Below, in pieces: positions 1 through 8,957 of a DNA stretch of 41,366 nucleotides (the first letter of the stretch is position 1; the number at the start of each line of letters is the position of its first letter). Both the position numbers and the translations under genes were made by a program. Where the stretch lies: NCBI GenBank assembly GCA_947306745.1, contig CAMZHH010000006.1:1-41366 (forward strand), given 5' to 3'. The DNA is from an uncultured Candidatus Saccharibacteria bacterium (GTDB lineage Bacteria > Patescibacteriota > Saccharimonadia > Saccharimonadales > Saccharimonadaceae). The notes below the pieces were generated by a model. It was not told the DNA's origin. It was given only the letters and a program-made list of their open reading frames with translations, and searched no databases.

Positions 1-115
1 AAAGACCAGTCTTGCTGATTGGCTCAATGCGGCCATATGCATCGACATAGCGCTGCAAAGTTTTTACATCGCGATAGTCGAAATACATATTTGGATCATT
101 CTTGTATCTCTTCAT
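1..115 (-). CDS. rpsR: 30S ribosomal protein S18 (partial, truncated by window start)
   Basis: Reverse translation MKRYKNDPNMYFDYRDVKTLQRYVDAYGRIEPISKTGL; follows ssb in the canonical rpsF-ssb-rpsR order. Confidence 0.9.
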   Translation of the reverse strand, partial: MKRYKNDPNMYFDYRDVKTLQRYVDAYGRIEPISKTGL

Positions 116-128
116 TTAACTATCCTTT

Positions 129-581
129 CTAAAATGGAATTTCACTTAAGTCGATAGGCTCGTCGCTGATATCTTCTGGGGCAACATCCTGGCTAGCGCT
201 AGCGCTTGAGCTAGAACCACCACGGCTACTGCCGCCACCTTCACCGGCGTTACCGCCAACGAAGTTGAAGTCTTCAACTACGATTTCGACACGGGAGCGC
301 TTCTGACCTTCCTTGTCCTCCCAGCTACGCTGTTCAAGACGACCGGAAACTAGAATGCCACTACCCTTCTTGGCATACTGCGCGATGATTTCAGCAGCTC
401 TACCCCAAGCCGAACAGTCGATGAATGATACCGATTCCTGTTGCGAGCCTGAGCTATCTTTATAGTTGCGATTTACCGCCACGGAGAAGCTACAAACCTG
501 TGCTCCACTTGGCGTACTGCGTAATTCTGGGTCACGAGTCATGTTACCCACAATAATTGCTTTGCTAAAACCCCGCGCCAT
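129..581 (-). CDS. ssb: Single-stranded DNA-binding protein
   Basis: OB-fold SSB sequence (IIVGNMTRDPELRSTPSG...) with Gly/Ser-rich linker and acidic tail ending SEIPF. Confidence 0.97.
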   Translation of the reverse strand: MARGFSKAIIVGNMTRDPELRSTPSGAQVCSFSVAVNRNYKDSSGSQQESVSFIDCSAWGRAAEIIAQYAKKGSGILVSGRLEQRSWEDKEGQKRSRVEIVVEDFNFVGGNAGEGGGSSRGGSSSSASASQDVAPEDISDEPIDLSEIPF

Positions 582-584
582 ATA

Positions 585-935
585 CTATTCCTCCTCTTTT
601 GTTTCTTCTTGCGCTTTGCGTTCTTGGCGTTTTGCGGCCAACTTTTCACGACGTGGATCCTTGGCTACGAGCAAGTAGCGGATAACTTCATCGGTAATAT
701 TGAGTACCGAAGAAATCTTGGCTGGTGCTGCAGCTGGGAGTTCCAATTCGTAGTAATAATAGACTGCAAAGTCTTGACCCTCGATTTGATAAGCAAGCTT
801 CTTCTTGCCTTCGTTGGCTTCCTTGGTAATCTTACCACCATTGCCTTCGATAAGGGCTTTGACCTTGTCGGTCGCCGGCTCAAGATTCATCTCTAAATCA
901 GGATGAACGAGCACGGTTAGTTCGTATTCTCGCAT
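585..935 (-). CDS. rpsF: 30S ribosomal protein S6
   Basis: MREYELTVLVHPDLE... typical S6; ORF track starts upstream at 1085 but the real start is M51 preceded by an AAAGGAG-like RBS. Confidence 0.93.
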   Translation of the reverse strand: MREYELTVLVHPDLEMNLEPATDKVKALIEGNGGKITKEANEGKKKLAYQIEGQDFAVYYYYELELPAAAPAKISSVLNITDEVIRYLLVAKDPRREKLAAKRQERKAQEETKEEE

Positions 936-953
936 GAACACTCCTTTGGTTAA

Positions 954-991
954 AGCAAGAGCACAATGTTTTTTGCTAACTGTCTCTTGCT
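954..991 (-). promoter_or_regulatory. Inverted repeat in rpsF 5' leader
   Basis: AGCAAGAG (954-961) and CTCTTGCT (984-991), 8-bp perfect arms, downstream of a TATAAT -10 at 1009-1014 (minus). Confidence 0.45.
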
Positions 992-1053
992 GAGCTAATA
1001 TTGCGGTTATTATACCATACCACCCCTTAAATCGCAAGGATAACCAATGAAAA

Positions 1054-1076
1054 AGCCCGGGTCTGAGACCCGGGCT
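1054..1076 (-). terminator. Intrinsic terminator of the 1099-1860 gene
   Basis: AGCCCGGGTC-TGA-GACCCGGGCT perfect stem followed by T-run on minus strand. Confidence 0.9.
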
Positions 1077-1098
1077 CGTGTGCAAAAATCAATGTGAA

Positions 1099-1860
1099 TC
1101 AGCTAAACGGAAAAATCGGTCCGTCACCCCAAATATCACCGTTGCCTTCATGGACCTCGCCATCGCTTGCCTCATCGCGATACTCCGGATAATCCATCAG
1201 TAGATCATCCAGACGCTCATTAATAGCTTCCAAGGCCTCGTAGCCTTCGCGCTGCAACCAAACCTCGTCAAAGTCCAGTTCACGGCCATCCAGCTTACTC
1301 AACGCCGTTTCACAGGCCTCCTGGCCCATTTTCAGCATCTCATACAGGGCCGGATGAAGCTCGCCCAGGTCCTCTTCGCACCATTCGTCGTAAAGCTCAG
1401 CAAACTTGGTTGCCAGCACAAACTCCGCATTTGGTGCAGCCTCACCGAGGCTTTCGAGCAACTTGGTTCTCACCTGCATAAGAGCCTCTTCCAGTGATTC
1501 TGCCGGAATAACCATAACGAGATCACCCCGTTTGGCCAATTCTTTCGGCATCTCCTCACACTCTTTCGCCAGGCGCTGCACAGCACGCTGCTGCTCGATA
1601 GCCATCGCGGCCGCCTTCGACGGAATCAGATAATCCTCTTCATCCAGCCTATGCTCCAGCACGTTAACCATCTCGCCATTAATCGGAATCATGTCCGACA
1701 TTTCGTATAACTGGCCAATCATCGGGCCAATCAGGTTTTCCAAAACCATCAACTGACCGAGCGTTCCCACCTCATCGAGATTGCAGGCGCCAGCCAGAAG
1801 CGCACGCGTAAAATTCACACCGTTGTAAAAGGTCTTGTTCTCCATACATTCATACCCCAC
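1099..1860 (-). CDS. Hypothetical acidic protein (GTG start as listed; ATG at 1845 also possible)
   Basis: Long ORF, SD-like GTGGGGT upstream, own terminator; no family recognised. Confidence 0.75.
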   Translation of the reverse strand: MGYECMENKTFYNGVNFTRALLAGACNLDEVGTLGQLMVLENLIGPMIGQLYEMSDMIPINGEMVNVLEHRLDEEDYLIPSKAAAMAIEQQRAVQRLAKECEEMPKELAKRGDLVMVIPAESLEEALMQVRTKLLESLGEAAPNAEFVLATKFAELYDEWCEEDLGELHPALYEMLKMGQEACETALSKLDGRELDFDEVWLQREGYEALEAINERLDDLLMDYPEYRDEASDGEVHEGNGDIWGDGPIFPFS

Positions 1861-1967
1861 TTTCGTAAAATTTTTGGAAAAACACTATAAGATGCAGACC
1901 GTAAGAGGTCTAACCATATAATTATACCATACTTGGCCACAAAAGTCAATTTAATCAGCCAAAAAGA

Positions 1968-1995
1968 AGCCCCCGGGCTTTTCGTCCCAGGGGGT
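1968..1995 (-). terminator. Intrinsic terminator of the 2008-2553 gene
   Basis: CCCCCGGG...CCCAGGGGG stem followed by T-rich tract on minus strand. Confidence 0.75.
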
Positions 1996-2007
1996 AAAAC
2001 ATTTTTG

Positions 2008-2553
2008 TTAGGTTTCCAGATCGCTTACATACTTCAGCGCTACGTTTGTTGCATAGCGATGAACATGGTCATACAACTGCAGTACGTTGGCATATTCTCT
2101 CGTGCTGTCCGTTTCGCAGCGCAGGATCATACTGGATGGCGCCCATGCCAAAATCGTATCCAGTACACGGCGTTCCAGCCACAGAGTGTCCTGCACGAAA
2201 TTCAACTGCGCAGTGCGGATCTCATCGATATCTTCCCCATTCTGGTCGATATAAGCAACTAAATCCGTCAGCATTGTCAGCTGCTTCGTGAAGGTTTCGT
2301 TTATGGCGAACACCCAGTTCGTAGCCGTCGTAAGATTAACGCTTTTGCCCGCTTCCTCACGAGCTTCTCGAATCGCTTGCTCATACTGAGCCCGCAAATC
2401 GCAATCTGTAGGCAAGGCGAAATAAATCGCCTCCAAATAGCGCCGATAGCACTCTCGGTCGAGACCATTTGCGAGTGCCTTCGCAACACATGCCTGATTG
2501 CAACCTTCAAGATAAACCTGGACCTTTTCATTGGAATTAACCAAAAAGACCAC
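2008..2553 (-). CDS. Hypothetical protein (start uncertain)
   Basis: Long ORF with AGGAGGAGG upstream and terminator downstream. Confidence 0.7.
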   Translation of the reverse strand: MVFLVNSNEKVQVYLEGCNQACVAKALANGLDRECYRRYLEAIYFALPTDCDLRAQYEQAIREAREEAGKSVNLTTATNWVFAINETFTKQLTMLTDLVAYIDQNGEDIDEIRTAQLNFVQDTLWLERRVLDTILAWAPSSMILRCETDSTREYANVLQLYDHVHRYATNVALKYVSDLET

Positions 2554-2632
2554 CTCCTCCTAATCTATACGCGATCAATAACCTGAAAGAGAACACTGTC
2601 GCTACTGCTACAGTGTCCATTATTATAATATA

Positions 2633-4648
2633 TTATTCATAAATAGGCAAGTCTGGCGGAAATGGATCATATTCGTCCTGCTCCGGTGCAAAGCTATGTT
2701 TTCCCGGCTTTCGCGTCCAAAGGCCATCCGAACCACCACCAAAATCATCTTCACCGTAATCGTCCTCGTCCGTGAAACCATCGCCATCATTATCGTGATT
2801 ACCGTACGGATTATATCCTAAATCCTGCAAAAAGCGTGACGGAAAATTATAACTACGACCACCATAAGCGAAGCGCGATTGCGCATAGCTCATAAACAAC
2901 TCTTTCATCGCTCGCGTCATGCCTACATAAGCTAAGCGACGCTCCTCCTCAACATCTTCTACCGATTCATCCATCGAACGTGTATGTGGCAGTAGCCCTT
3001 CTTCCATACCCACCAAGAACACTACCGGAAATTCCAAACCTTTCGCCGCATGCAAAGTCATTAATGTAACAGAGTTCTCGCCTGCACTTTCATCCGCCGA
3101 AGACATCAGAGCCGCATCGGCCAAAAATTCATCCAAAGTCGAATAGGCGCCCACCTCACCCACTAGAGCTGTCACGTTTTCGTTACGCTCGTCGGCCTTC
3201 AACTTATCGCCATCATTTAAGTAGCCCCGGTAATCAATCCGACGTAACAACTCTTCAATGATATCCGCTGGGCCGACTCCATTGGCCACCTTTTTGCGTA
3301 AATCAGCCAAAATCGCCAAAAACTGCTCATAGGCACGCAAAATCTTTGGCGTCAAAAGTTGCGTCTCGCCCGCCATAATTTTCTGCATCGAGACAGCGCC
3401 AATGCCACGTGTCGGTACGTTAATCACGCGTTCTAATGCGACCACATCGAGTGGGTTCACAATCAAATGTAAATACGCCACGATATCTTTAATCTCTTTG
3501 CGGTCATAGAAACGTACCCCGCCAACCAACTTATACGGCAAACGCGCTTCCATAAAGGCTTTTTCAAAAGCCTGCGATTGCGCATTTGTGCGGTATAAAA
3601 CTGCATATTCCGACAATGGTCGCCCTTCAGATTTTATCTTCAAAGCCACCCAACGCGCTTCTTCTTGCTCGTCACGTACACCATGAATTTCTACCGGCGC
3701 TCCTGCGCCTTCCTCGGTAAACAAGACTTTGTCACTGCGCTGCGTATTCTTCGTAATTACCTTCTGAGCCGCATCCAAAATATTCTGCGTCGAACGATAA
3801 TTTTGTTCCAGCTTAATCACTTTCGCGCCTGGAAAATCGCGCTCGAAGTTCAAAATGTTCGTAAAATCCGCCCCGCGCCACGAGTAAATCGACTGCCAGT
3901 CATCACCTACGCAACAGATATTGCGCTTTTCGTTCACTAATAACTTCACAATCTCATACTGAATGTGGTTCGTATCCTGATACTCATCGATCAAAATATG
4001 CTGAAATTTCTGCTGCCATTTTTGGCGGATATCCGTCCGTTGACGCAATAACTTCGCAACATAAACTAGTAAATCGTCAAAATCTACCGCATCTGCCTTC
4101 ATGCGCATATCTTCATAACGCTCATATACTTCCGCAATTTGCTTCTGGTTCGGATAAAAGGCTTTCTCCAGCATCTCGTCCGGGCTCTCGCCCTCATTCT
4201 TCGCTTTCGAAATCGCCGCTTCGCATGCTTTCGGTTTTACGGTTTTATCGTTCACATGCAAATCCTTCATCGCGCGCTTAATTAAAGCCAAGCGATCATC
4301 CGTATCGTAAATCACAAAGTTCTTCGACAAACCTACACTCTCTGCCTCGATACGCAAAATCTTCACACAAATCGAGTGAAAAGTACCCATCCAAGGCATG
4401 AAACTGAAATTATTTTGCATATCCAAGAGGCCCGCCAAACGCTCACGCATTTCCCGAGCGGCCTTATTTGTAAAGGTCAGCGCCAAAATCTCATATGGCC
4501 CCACTCCATTCGCAATCAAATTCGCAATCCGATGCGTCAAAGTTTTTGTCTTACCAGAACCGGCACCCGCCAAAATCAGCACTGGGCCTTCCAGCGTCTC
4601 TACGGCCTCTTTTTGCGCCGCATTTAATCCCTCCAAAATATCAGACAT
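2633..4648 (-). CDS. pcrA: UvrD/PcrA-family superfamily 1 DNA helicase
   Basis: GPVLILAGAGSGKTKTL Walker A, IDEYQDTN, GDDWQSIYSWRGA, QNYRSTQNIL, TLHAAKGLEFPVVF, RRLAYVGMTRA motifs. Confidence 0.96.
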   Translation of the reverse strand: MSDILEGLNAAQKEAVETLEGPVLILAGAGSGKTKTLTHRIANLIANGVGPYEILALTFTNKAAREMRERLAGLLDMQNNFSFMPWMGTFHSICVKILRIEAESVGLSKNFVIYDTDDRLALIKRAMKDLHVNDKTVKPKACEAAISKAKNEGESPDEMLEKAFYPNQKQIAEVYERYEDMRMKADAVDFDDLLVYVAKLLRQRTDIRQKWQQKFQHILIDEYQDTNHIQYEIVKLLVNEKRNICCVGDDWQSIYSWRGADFTNILNFERDFPGAKVIKLEQNYRSTQNILDAAQKVITKNTQRSDKVLFTEEGAGAPVEIHGVRDEQEEARWVALKIKSEGRPLSEYAVLYRTNAQSQAFEKAFMEARLPYKLVGGVRFYDRKEIKDIVAYLHLIVNPLDVVALERVINVPTRGIGAVSMQKIMAGETQLLTPKILRAYEQFLAILADLRKKVANGVGPADIIEELLRRIDYRGYLNDGDKLKADERNENVTALVGEVGAYSTLDEFLADAALMSSADESAGENSVTLMTLHAAKGLEFPVVFLVGMEEGLLPHTRSMDESVEDVEEERRLAYVGMTRAMKELFMSYAQSRFAYGGRSYNFPSRFLQDLGYNPYGNHDNDGDGFTDEDDYGEDDFGGGSDGLWTRKPGKHSFAPEQDEYDPFPPDLPIYE

Positions 4649-4654
4649 GTCTCT

Positions 4655-4660
4655 ATTTTA
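4655..4660 (-). promoter_or_regulatory. -10 box TAAAAT, 6 nt from ATG (putative leaderless)
   Basis: minus: TAAAAT-agagac-ATG. Confidence 0.6.
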
Positions 4661-4662
4661 CC

Positions 4663-5301
4663 CTATTTCGCCTGCAATGCGTTTAGCTGATTCAGTAATA
4701 AATGATTCTGCCTACCATTTTGCGAAATCAACGTAATTACCGGTACACCGTCACCATTCACCGACGGCGCCGCACTTACAATATCGTCATATCCCTCAAG
4801 CTCGGTTAATTTCGCATTGTTATTATAGATATTCACCCACGTCACCGCGCCATCACCGTGAATCAAAATTAGATTCTCACCACTATAGCGCAAGCCGAAG
4901 CTCAGTTGCGTCGCATTCACAATCCCGCTCGTCGCGATTTTGTAGCCCCTAAAGATCATCTCGTTGGCAATGCCGGTAATTTTCCCCGCCTCAATCTTTT
5001 GATCGGCCATTTCGCCTAGTCCGTTTACTGCCTTCTTCGGCCAGTAATAAACGTCGCCATTTCCAAGCACAAATACGCGCCCGCTCACCATATTTGCAAG
5101 TTCAAATCCTTGCGCCTCCTCTTCCTCTGGCGTCGCACATCCCACATCATAATCACTCACGATCTGCTCAACAGTCTGTCCTTGGCCCAACTTATCAACC
5201 ACCACAACTGTCACCAAAACAATCGCCACTACGTAGAATAAAATTCTAACGCCGTACAAAAACCAAAGACCTTTATCTTTACACTCTCTTTCTTTCTTCA
5301 T
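4663..5301 (-). CDS. Hypothetical membrane-anchored protein
   Basis: N-terminal TM (FLYGVRILFYVVAIVLVTVVVV); start moved to M9 (MKKERECKD) because a -10 box lies just upstream. Confidence 0.75.
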   Translation of the reverse strand: MKKERECKDKGLWFLYGVRILFYVVAIVLVTVVVVDKLGQGQTVEQIVSDYDVGCATPEEEEAQGFELANMVSGRVFVLGNGDVYYWPKKAVNGLGEMADQKIEAGKITGIANEMIFRGYKIATSGIVNATQLSFGLRYSGENLILIHGDGAVTWVNIYNNNAKLTELEGYDDIVSAAPSVNGDGVPVITLISQNGRQNHLLLNQLNALQAK

Positions 5302-5308
5302 ATACCCT

Positions 5309-5314
5309 ATTTTA
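5309..5314 (-). promoter_or_regulatory. -10 box TAAAAT, 7 nt from ATG (putative leaderless)
   Basis: minus: TAAAAT-agggtat-ATG. Confidence 0.6.
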
Positions 5315-5327
5315 CCATGCATCAAAA

Positions 5328-5348
5328 AGCGCCCCTTACGGAGCGCTT
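5328..5348 (-). terminator. Intrinsic terminator of the 5354-6295 gene
   Basis: AAGCGC...GCGCTT stem with T-run on minus strand. Confidence 0.65.
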
Positions 5349-5353
5349 AATAA

Positions 5354-6295
5354 TTATTTCAATGTCGTCATTTTATCAGCCGTATAATCATAACAATCCA
5401 CCCCAGCGAATGCTGCTTTGAGCTCGTCGGTATTATAATCATTACAGCTAAGCGCTTGCTGAGTACTCATAAAGTGCTTCCATTCCCCACCATCCGTATT
5501 CCGATAAAATAATGCCGCTGCACCCGCAACCGATGCCGTTACGTGTTCATATTTACCATCAGCAGTCTTCGTAATATCATCTAGCGTTGCGCTGACATAA
5601 TACATTTCATCATCCTTAGAATCATCGCTCTTCTTCATAGCATCTATCAGGCTCTTCGCAAAAGTCTTATCTTCTTCTGTTAACCAATTGCTATTCGCAC
5701 AGTTAATACGAACTGGCGAAGACTGAGAAGAGTAATTGCAAATGTAGCCATTATCGTCAGCATAATAGATTCCACCCTCGCCGATAACTGCCGGATCATT
5801 AAATGAAATCTTTTTTAATCCATGGCTATTCATTACTTTATCGACAATCCCACTTGATGCCAGGGCCGTACTATAGTTCGTATTATTTTCCACATCGAAT
5901 ATTAAACCATACGCTCCATTCAAATTCGTTGCATAATTCTTCTCAAATTCATATGTCACGTCTGAATCATAAGTTTTCTCCAATCGAAAATGACCAAAAC
6001 TCGTACCAAACGTAATTAACTCATTTATCACATCTTGAAGAATCTTCTTAGCGCCTTTATTAGTTTCAGCAAAGTTATCAGTCTCCTGCGCTTCTTCTGT
6101 AGTTTTCGTTATACATTTTGTGTCTGTCGGCTCAATAAATTTGTCATAAATTATATAACTTCCTAGACCAACCGCCACTAGAGCAAAGAGTCCGCACAAA
6201 ATTCCCATAACTGGACTGGCCTTTCTCTGCGGTAGTGGCACTTGCACTGCCGGCTTCACCTCTGGCCGCTCCTCAAACTCACCCTTTTCTTCCAT
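5354..6295 (-). CDS. Hypothetical single-TM surface protein
   Basis: TM segment VMGILCGLFALVAVGLGSYIIYDKF; AAGGAG RBS before M9 (MEEKGEF) of the listed ORF. Confidence 0.75.
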   Translation of the reverse strand: MEEKGEFEERPEVKPAVQVPLPQRKASPVMGILCGLFALVAVGLGSYIIYDKFIEPTDTKCITKTTEEAQETDNFAETNKGAKKILQDVINELITFGTSFGHFRLEKTYDSDVTYEFEKNYATNLNGAYGLIFDVENNTNYSTALASSGIVDKVMNSHGLKKISFNDPAVIGEGGIYYADDNGYICNYSSQSSPVRINCANSNWLTEEDKTFAKSLIDAMKKSDDSKDDEMYYVSATLDDITKTADGKYEHVTASVAGAAALFYRNTDGGEWKHFMSTQQALSCNDYNTDELKAAFAGVDCYDYTADKMTTLK

Positions 6296-6329
6296 TTCAA
6301 TCTCCTTATACTTAAACATATTTTAGCAT

Positions 6330-6357
6330 AAAAAACGCCGGCGGTTACCCCGCCGGT
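6330..6357 (-). terminator. Intrinsic terminator of the 6364-6882 gene
   Basis: CCGGCGG-TTACC-CCGCCGG stem then T6 on minus strand. Confidence 0.85.
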
Positions 6358-6363
6358 GGGTCT

Positions 6364-6882
6364 TCATTCTGCACTCACTCTGATTGCCTCAAACAATCCT
6401 TCAATCGCATGGCGCGAAAGCCTAAAGCTCGGCAGTTGCCGCTTCGCTATCGCCTCGTCGCCATTTGCGCTACCCACTACGATAAACTCTCGTTTACCCC
6501 GATCGTCGTGACCATCATAGGTATCAAACCACCCCGTAAACTGCCAGTTTTTGTCCAGATAATCCTGCACAGCATCGAGATAGTAGACATCATTCGCCTG
6601 ATGCATCATCAACTTCACGTTATCGCGCGGCCCCAAACATGCCTTGTAGCTATGCACGCCAATTTCCGCCTGATGCGGACGGGGCGAGATTCGGTAGACT
6701 TTGAGCAATCCGGCCAAGTCGAAATATTCGCCATGGCAAAACTGCGCCACCACCGTATCTTTTGTTAGTGTCTTCCGCAGATGTATTGCCGTGATGACAT
6801 TACTCATCCACAAGCAAAACCCCGCCATCAACACCAACGCCATCGAAATAAGGAATAACAGCATGCGCGTGTCCATATTCAT
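6364..6882 (-). CDS. Hypothetical protein with N-terminal TM segment
   Basis: ORF with GAGAGGA RBS, hydrophobic N-terminus, own terminator. Confidence 0.7.
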   Translation of the reverse strand: MNMDTRMLLFLISMALVLMAGFCLWMSNVITAIHLRKTLTKDTVVAQFCHGEYFDLAGLLKVYRISPRPHQAEIGVHSYKACLGPRDNVKLMMHQANDVYYLDAVQDYLDKNWQFTGWFDTYDGHDDRGKREFIVVGSANGDEAIAKRQLPSFRLSRHAIEGLFEAIRVSAE

Positions 6883-6970
6883 ATGAACAATCCTCTCTTT
6901 CTCCGTTCATTCGAGCACAGAACCGGTAAAAAAACATCACAATTTCTTGCGATAAATGCAATTATACATC

Positions 6971-7000
6971 AAAAAATCCCCCTTACAAGGGGGGATTTTT
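6971..7000 (-). terminator. Intrinsic terminator of thrS
   Basis: AAAAAATCCCCC-TTACAAG-GGGGGATTTTT. Confidence 0.9.
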
Positions 7001-7006
7001 ATTTTT

Positions 7007-8758
7007 CTAGAGCTTTTCGATAAAGGCTTTAAGCTCGGTAAGTTTAACCTTCTCTTCCGAATCGCGCAAGCGCACACTAATCTCGCCCGCTTCTGCGTCC
7101 TTCGGGCCAACGATTAGCACGCAAGGAATCTTCATCTTCGTTGCTTCGCGAATCTTCTTGCCGAGGCTCTCATTACGATCATCGACCGTGTAGCGCACCT
7201 TATTATGCTCAATCGGCTCATTCAGCTCCATGCCGTCCAAGACCTCGCGAATCTTCAAAACATAATCATTTACGGAATCATTAATCGTAAGGATGCGAAT
7301 TTGCTCTGGCGCACACCAGAATGGGAACCAACCGGCTGTATGCTCAATAAAGACACTCATGAAGCGCTCAATCGAACCAATCAAAGCACAGTGAATCATA
7401 ATTGGCGTCTTCTTCGAGCCATCTTCGGCGGTATATTCAAGACCGAAGCGCGTTGGCATTGCGTAATCTAGCTGCACCGTAGCGAGCTGCCATTCGCGAC
7501 CTAACGCATCTACCGCCATGAAGTCCATCTTTGGACCATACATTGCGGCTTCGCCGATACCGATGAAGTAATCCATCTGGAATTTCTCGGCCATATCCTT
7601 AATCGCATTTTGTGCCTTCTCCCACATCTCTGGCGTGCCAATGTAGCCATCGCCATCATCACGGAACGATAAGCGCAATTTCAACTTCATGTCTACCTTA
7701 GCGTACAAATCCTTGGCTGATTCAATCAATTCGCCAAAGATATCACCGATCTGCTCTTCCGTACAGAAAACGTGTGAATCGTCCTGCGTAATAGCGCGCA
7801 CGCGACTCAAGCCGCCAAGCTCGCCTTTACGCTCGTCGCGGTAAACCATCGTCGTCTCGAGGAACTTTACTGGAAGTTCCTTATATGAACGTGGCACGCT
7901 GGCAAAAATCTGGCTATGGTGCGGGCAGTTTACCGGCTTCAAAGCTAACTCATCGCCCGATTCTGAGCTCACAAAGCGTAGCATCTCTGGGAATTTCTCA
8001 AAATGACCAGAGGTCTTATAAAGGTCAATGCTGGCAATATGCGGAATGCAAACTTTCTGATAGCCACAGCGCTCGCGGTAGCTATTTGCAAAAGCCGCCA
8101 AGCAATCGCGTAGCACCGTACCGCGTGGCGTAAAGAGTGGCAGACCTGCCCCAACCAAATCCGAGAAGCAGAACAAACCGAGTTCTTTGCCAAGTTTGCG
8201 GTGATCACGCTTCTTAGCTTCTTCCTGCTGAGCAATATAAGCATCAAGCTCTTCTTGCGTTTCGAACGCTAAACCATAAATACGCGTCAACATTTCACGC
8301 TTCTCGTCGCCACGCCAATAAGCGCCGGCAACTTTCTCAAGCTTAAATACGCCAACCTCGCCGGTATTTTCTACGTGTGGGCCACGGCACAAATCTTCAA
8401 AATCACCCAAAGTATAGAAGGAAATCACCTCATCTTCTGGCAAGTCATTAATTAACTCTTCCTTATACTTCTGGCCGTTATCTTTTGCCCACTTCAAAGC
8501 CTCGGCGCGAGATTTCTCACTACGTACAATCGGCAATTTCTGCGCAATAATCTTGCGCATTTCTTTTTCAATCTTCTTAAAATCTTCCTCGGAGATCTTT
8601 TGACCACCAAAGTCGATATCGTAATAAAAACCGTTATCAATTGCTGGGCCAATTCCGAACTGAATTGTTGTTGTGTCAGAATACAATCTCTTAATCGCTG
8701 CGGCCATAATATGGCTAAGCGAGTGACGCATTTTTTCAACATTTTGTATATCTGACAT
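7007..8758 (-). CDS. thrS: Threonyl-tRNA synthetase lacking the N-terminal TGS domain
   Basis: HSLSHIMAAAIKRLY editing-domain start, CRGPHV, KPVNCPHHSQIF, YRDERKGELGGLSRVRAITQDDSHVF class II motifs. Confidence 0.96.
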   Translation of the reverse strand: MSDIQNVEKMRHSLSHIMAAAIKRLYSDTTTIQFGIGPAIDNGFYYDIDFGGQKISEEDFKKIEKEMRKIIAQKLPIVRSEKSRAEALKWAKDNGQKYKEELINDLPEDEVISFYTLGDFEDLCRGPHVENTGEVGVFKLEKVAGAYWRGDEKREMLTRIYGLAFETQEELDAYIAQQEEAKKRDHRKLGKELGLFCFSDLVGAGLPLFTPRGTVLRDCLAAFANSYRERCGYQKVCIPHIASIDLYKTSGHFEKFPEMLRFVSSESGDELALKPVNCPHHSQIFASVPRSYKELPVKFLETTMVYRDERKGELGGLSRVRAITQDDSHVFCTEEQIGDIFGELIESAKDLYAKVDMKLKLRLSFRDDGDGYIGTPEMWEKAQNAIKDMAEKFQMDYFIGIGEAAMYGPKMDFMAVDALGREWQLATVQLDYAMPTRFGLEYTAEDGSKKTPIMIHCALIGSIERFMSVFIEHTAGWFPFWCAPEQIRILTINDSVNDYVLKIREVLDGMELNEPIEHNKVRYTVDDRNESLGKKIREATKMKIPCVLIVGPKDAEAGEISVRLRDSEEKVKLTELKAFIEKL

Positions 8759-8842
8759 CGCTGCCCTTTCTATAAATTAATAATATTTACATATTTTACC
8801 ATATTTTCCCTGTTTTGCCGAGCAATCCCATCACTATTAATC

Positions 8843-8871
8843 TTGACTTATTTAAATGTTTATGCTATAAT
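8843..8871 (+). promoter_or_regulatory. Promoter TTGACT-17-TATAAT
   Basis: -35 8843-8848, -10 8866-8871, 17-bp spacer, about 80 nt leader before the 8958 gene. Confidence 0.8.
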
Positions 8872-8957
8872 TTGCGCAATCGAGTGAGAACGCGAGATTT
8901 TTTCGCAGTCTCTTAAAGATTGGCTCGAGATCGTTCTTTGAAAAGGAGGTATATGAA

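Noticed and set aside
8759-8842. T-box riboswitch upstream of thrS
   Set aside because: Upstream region is short and AT-rich with no recognisable T-box sequence or specifier stem.
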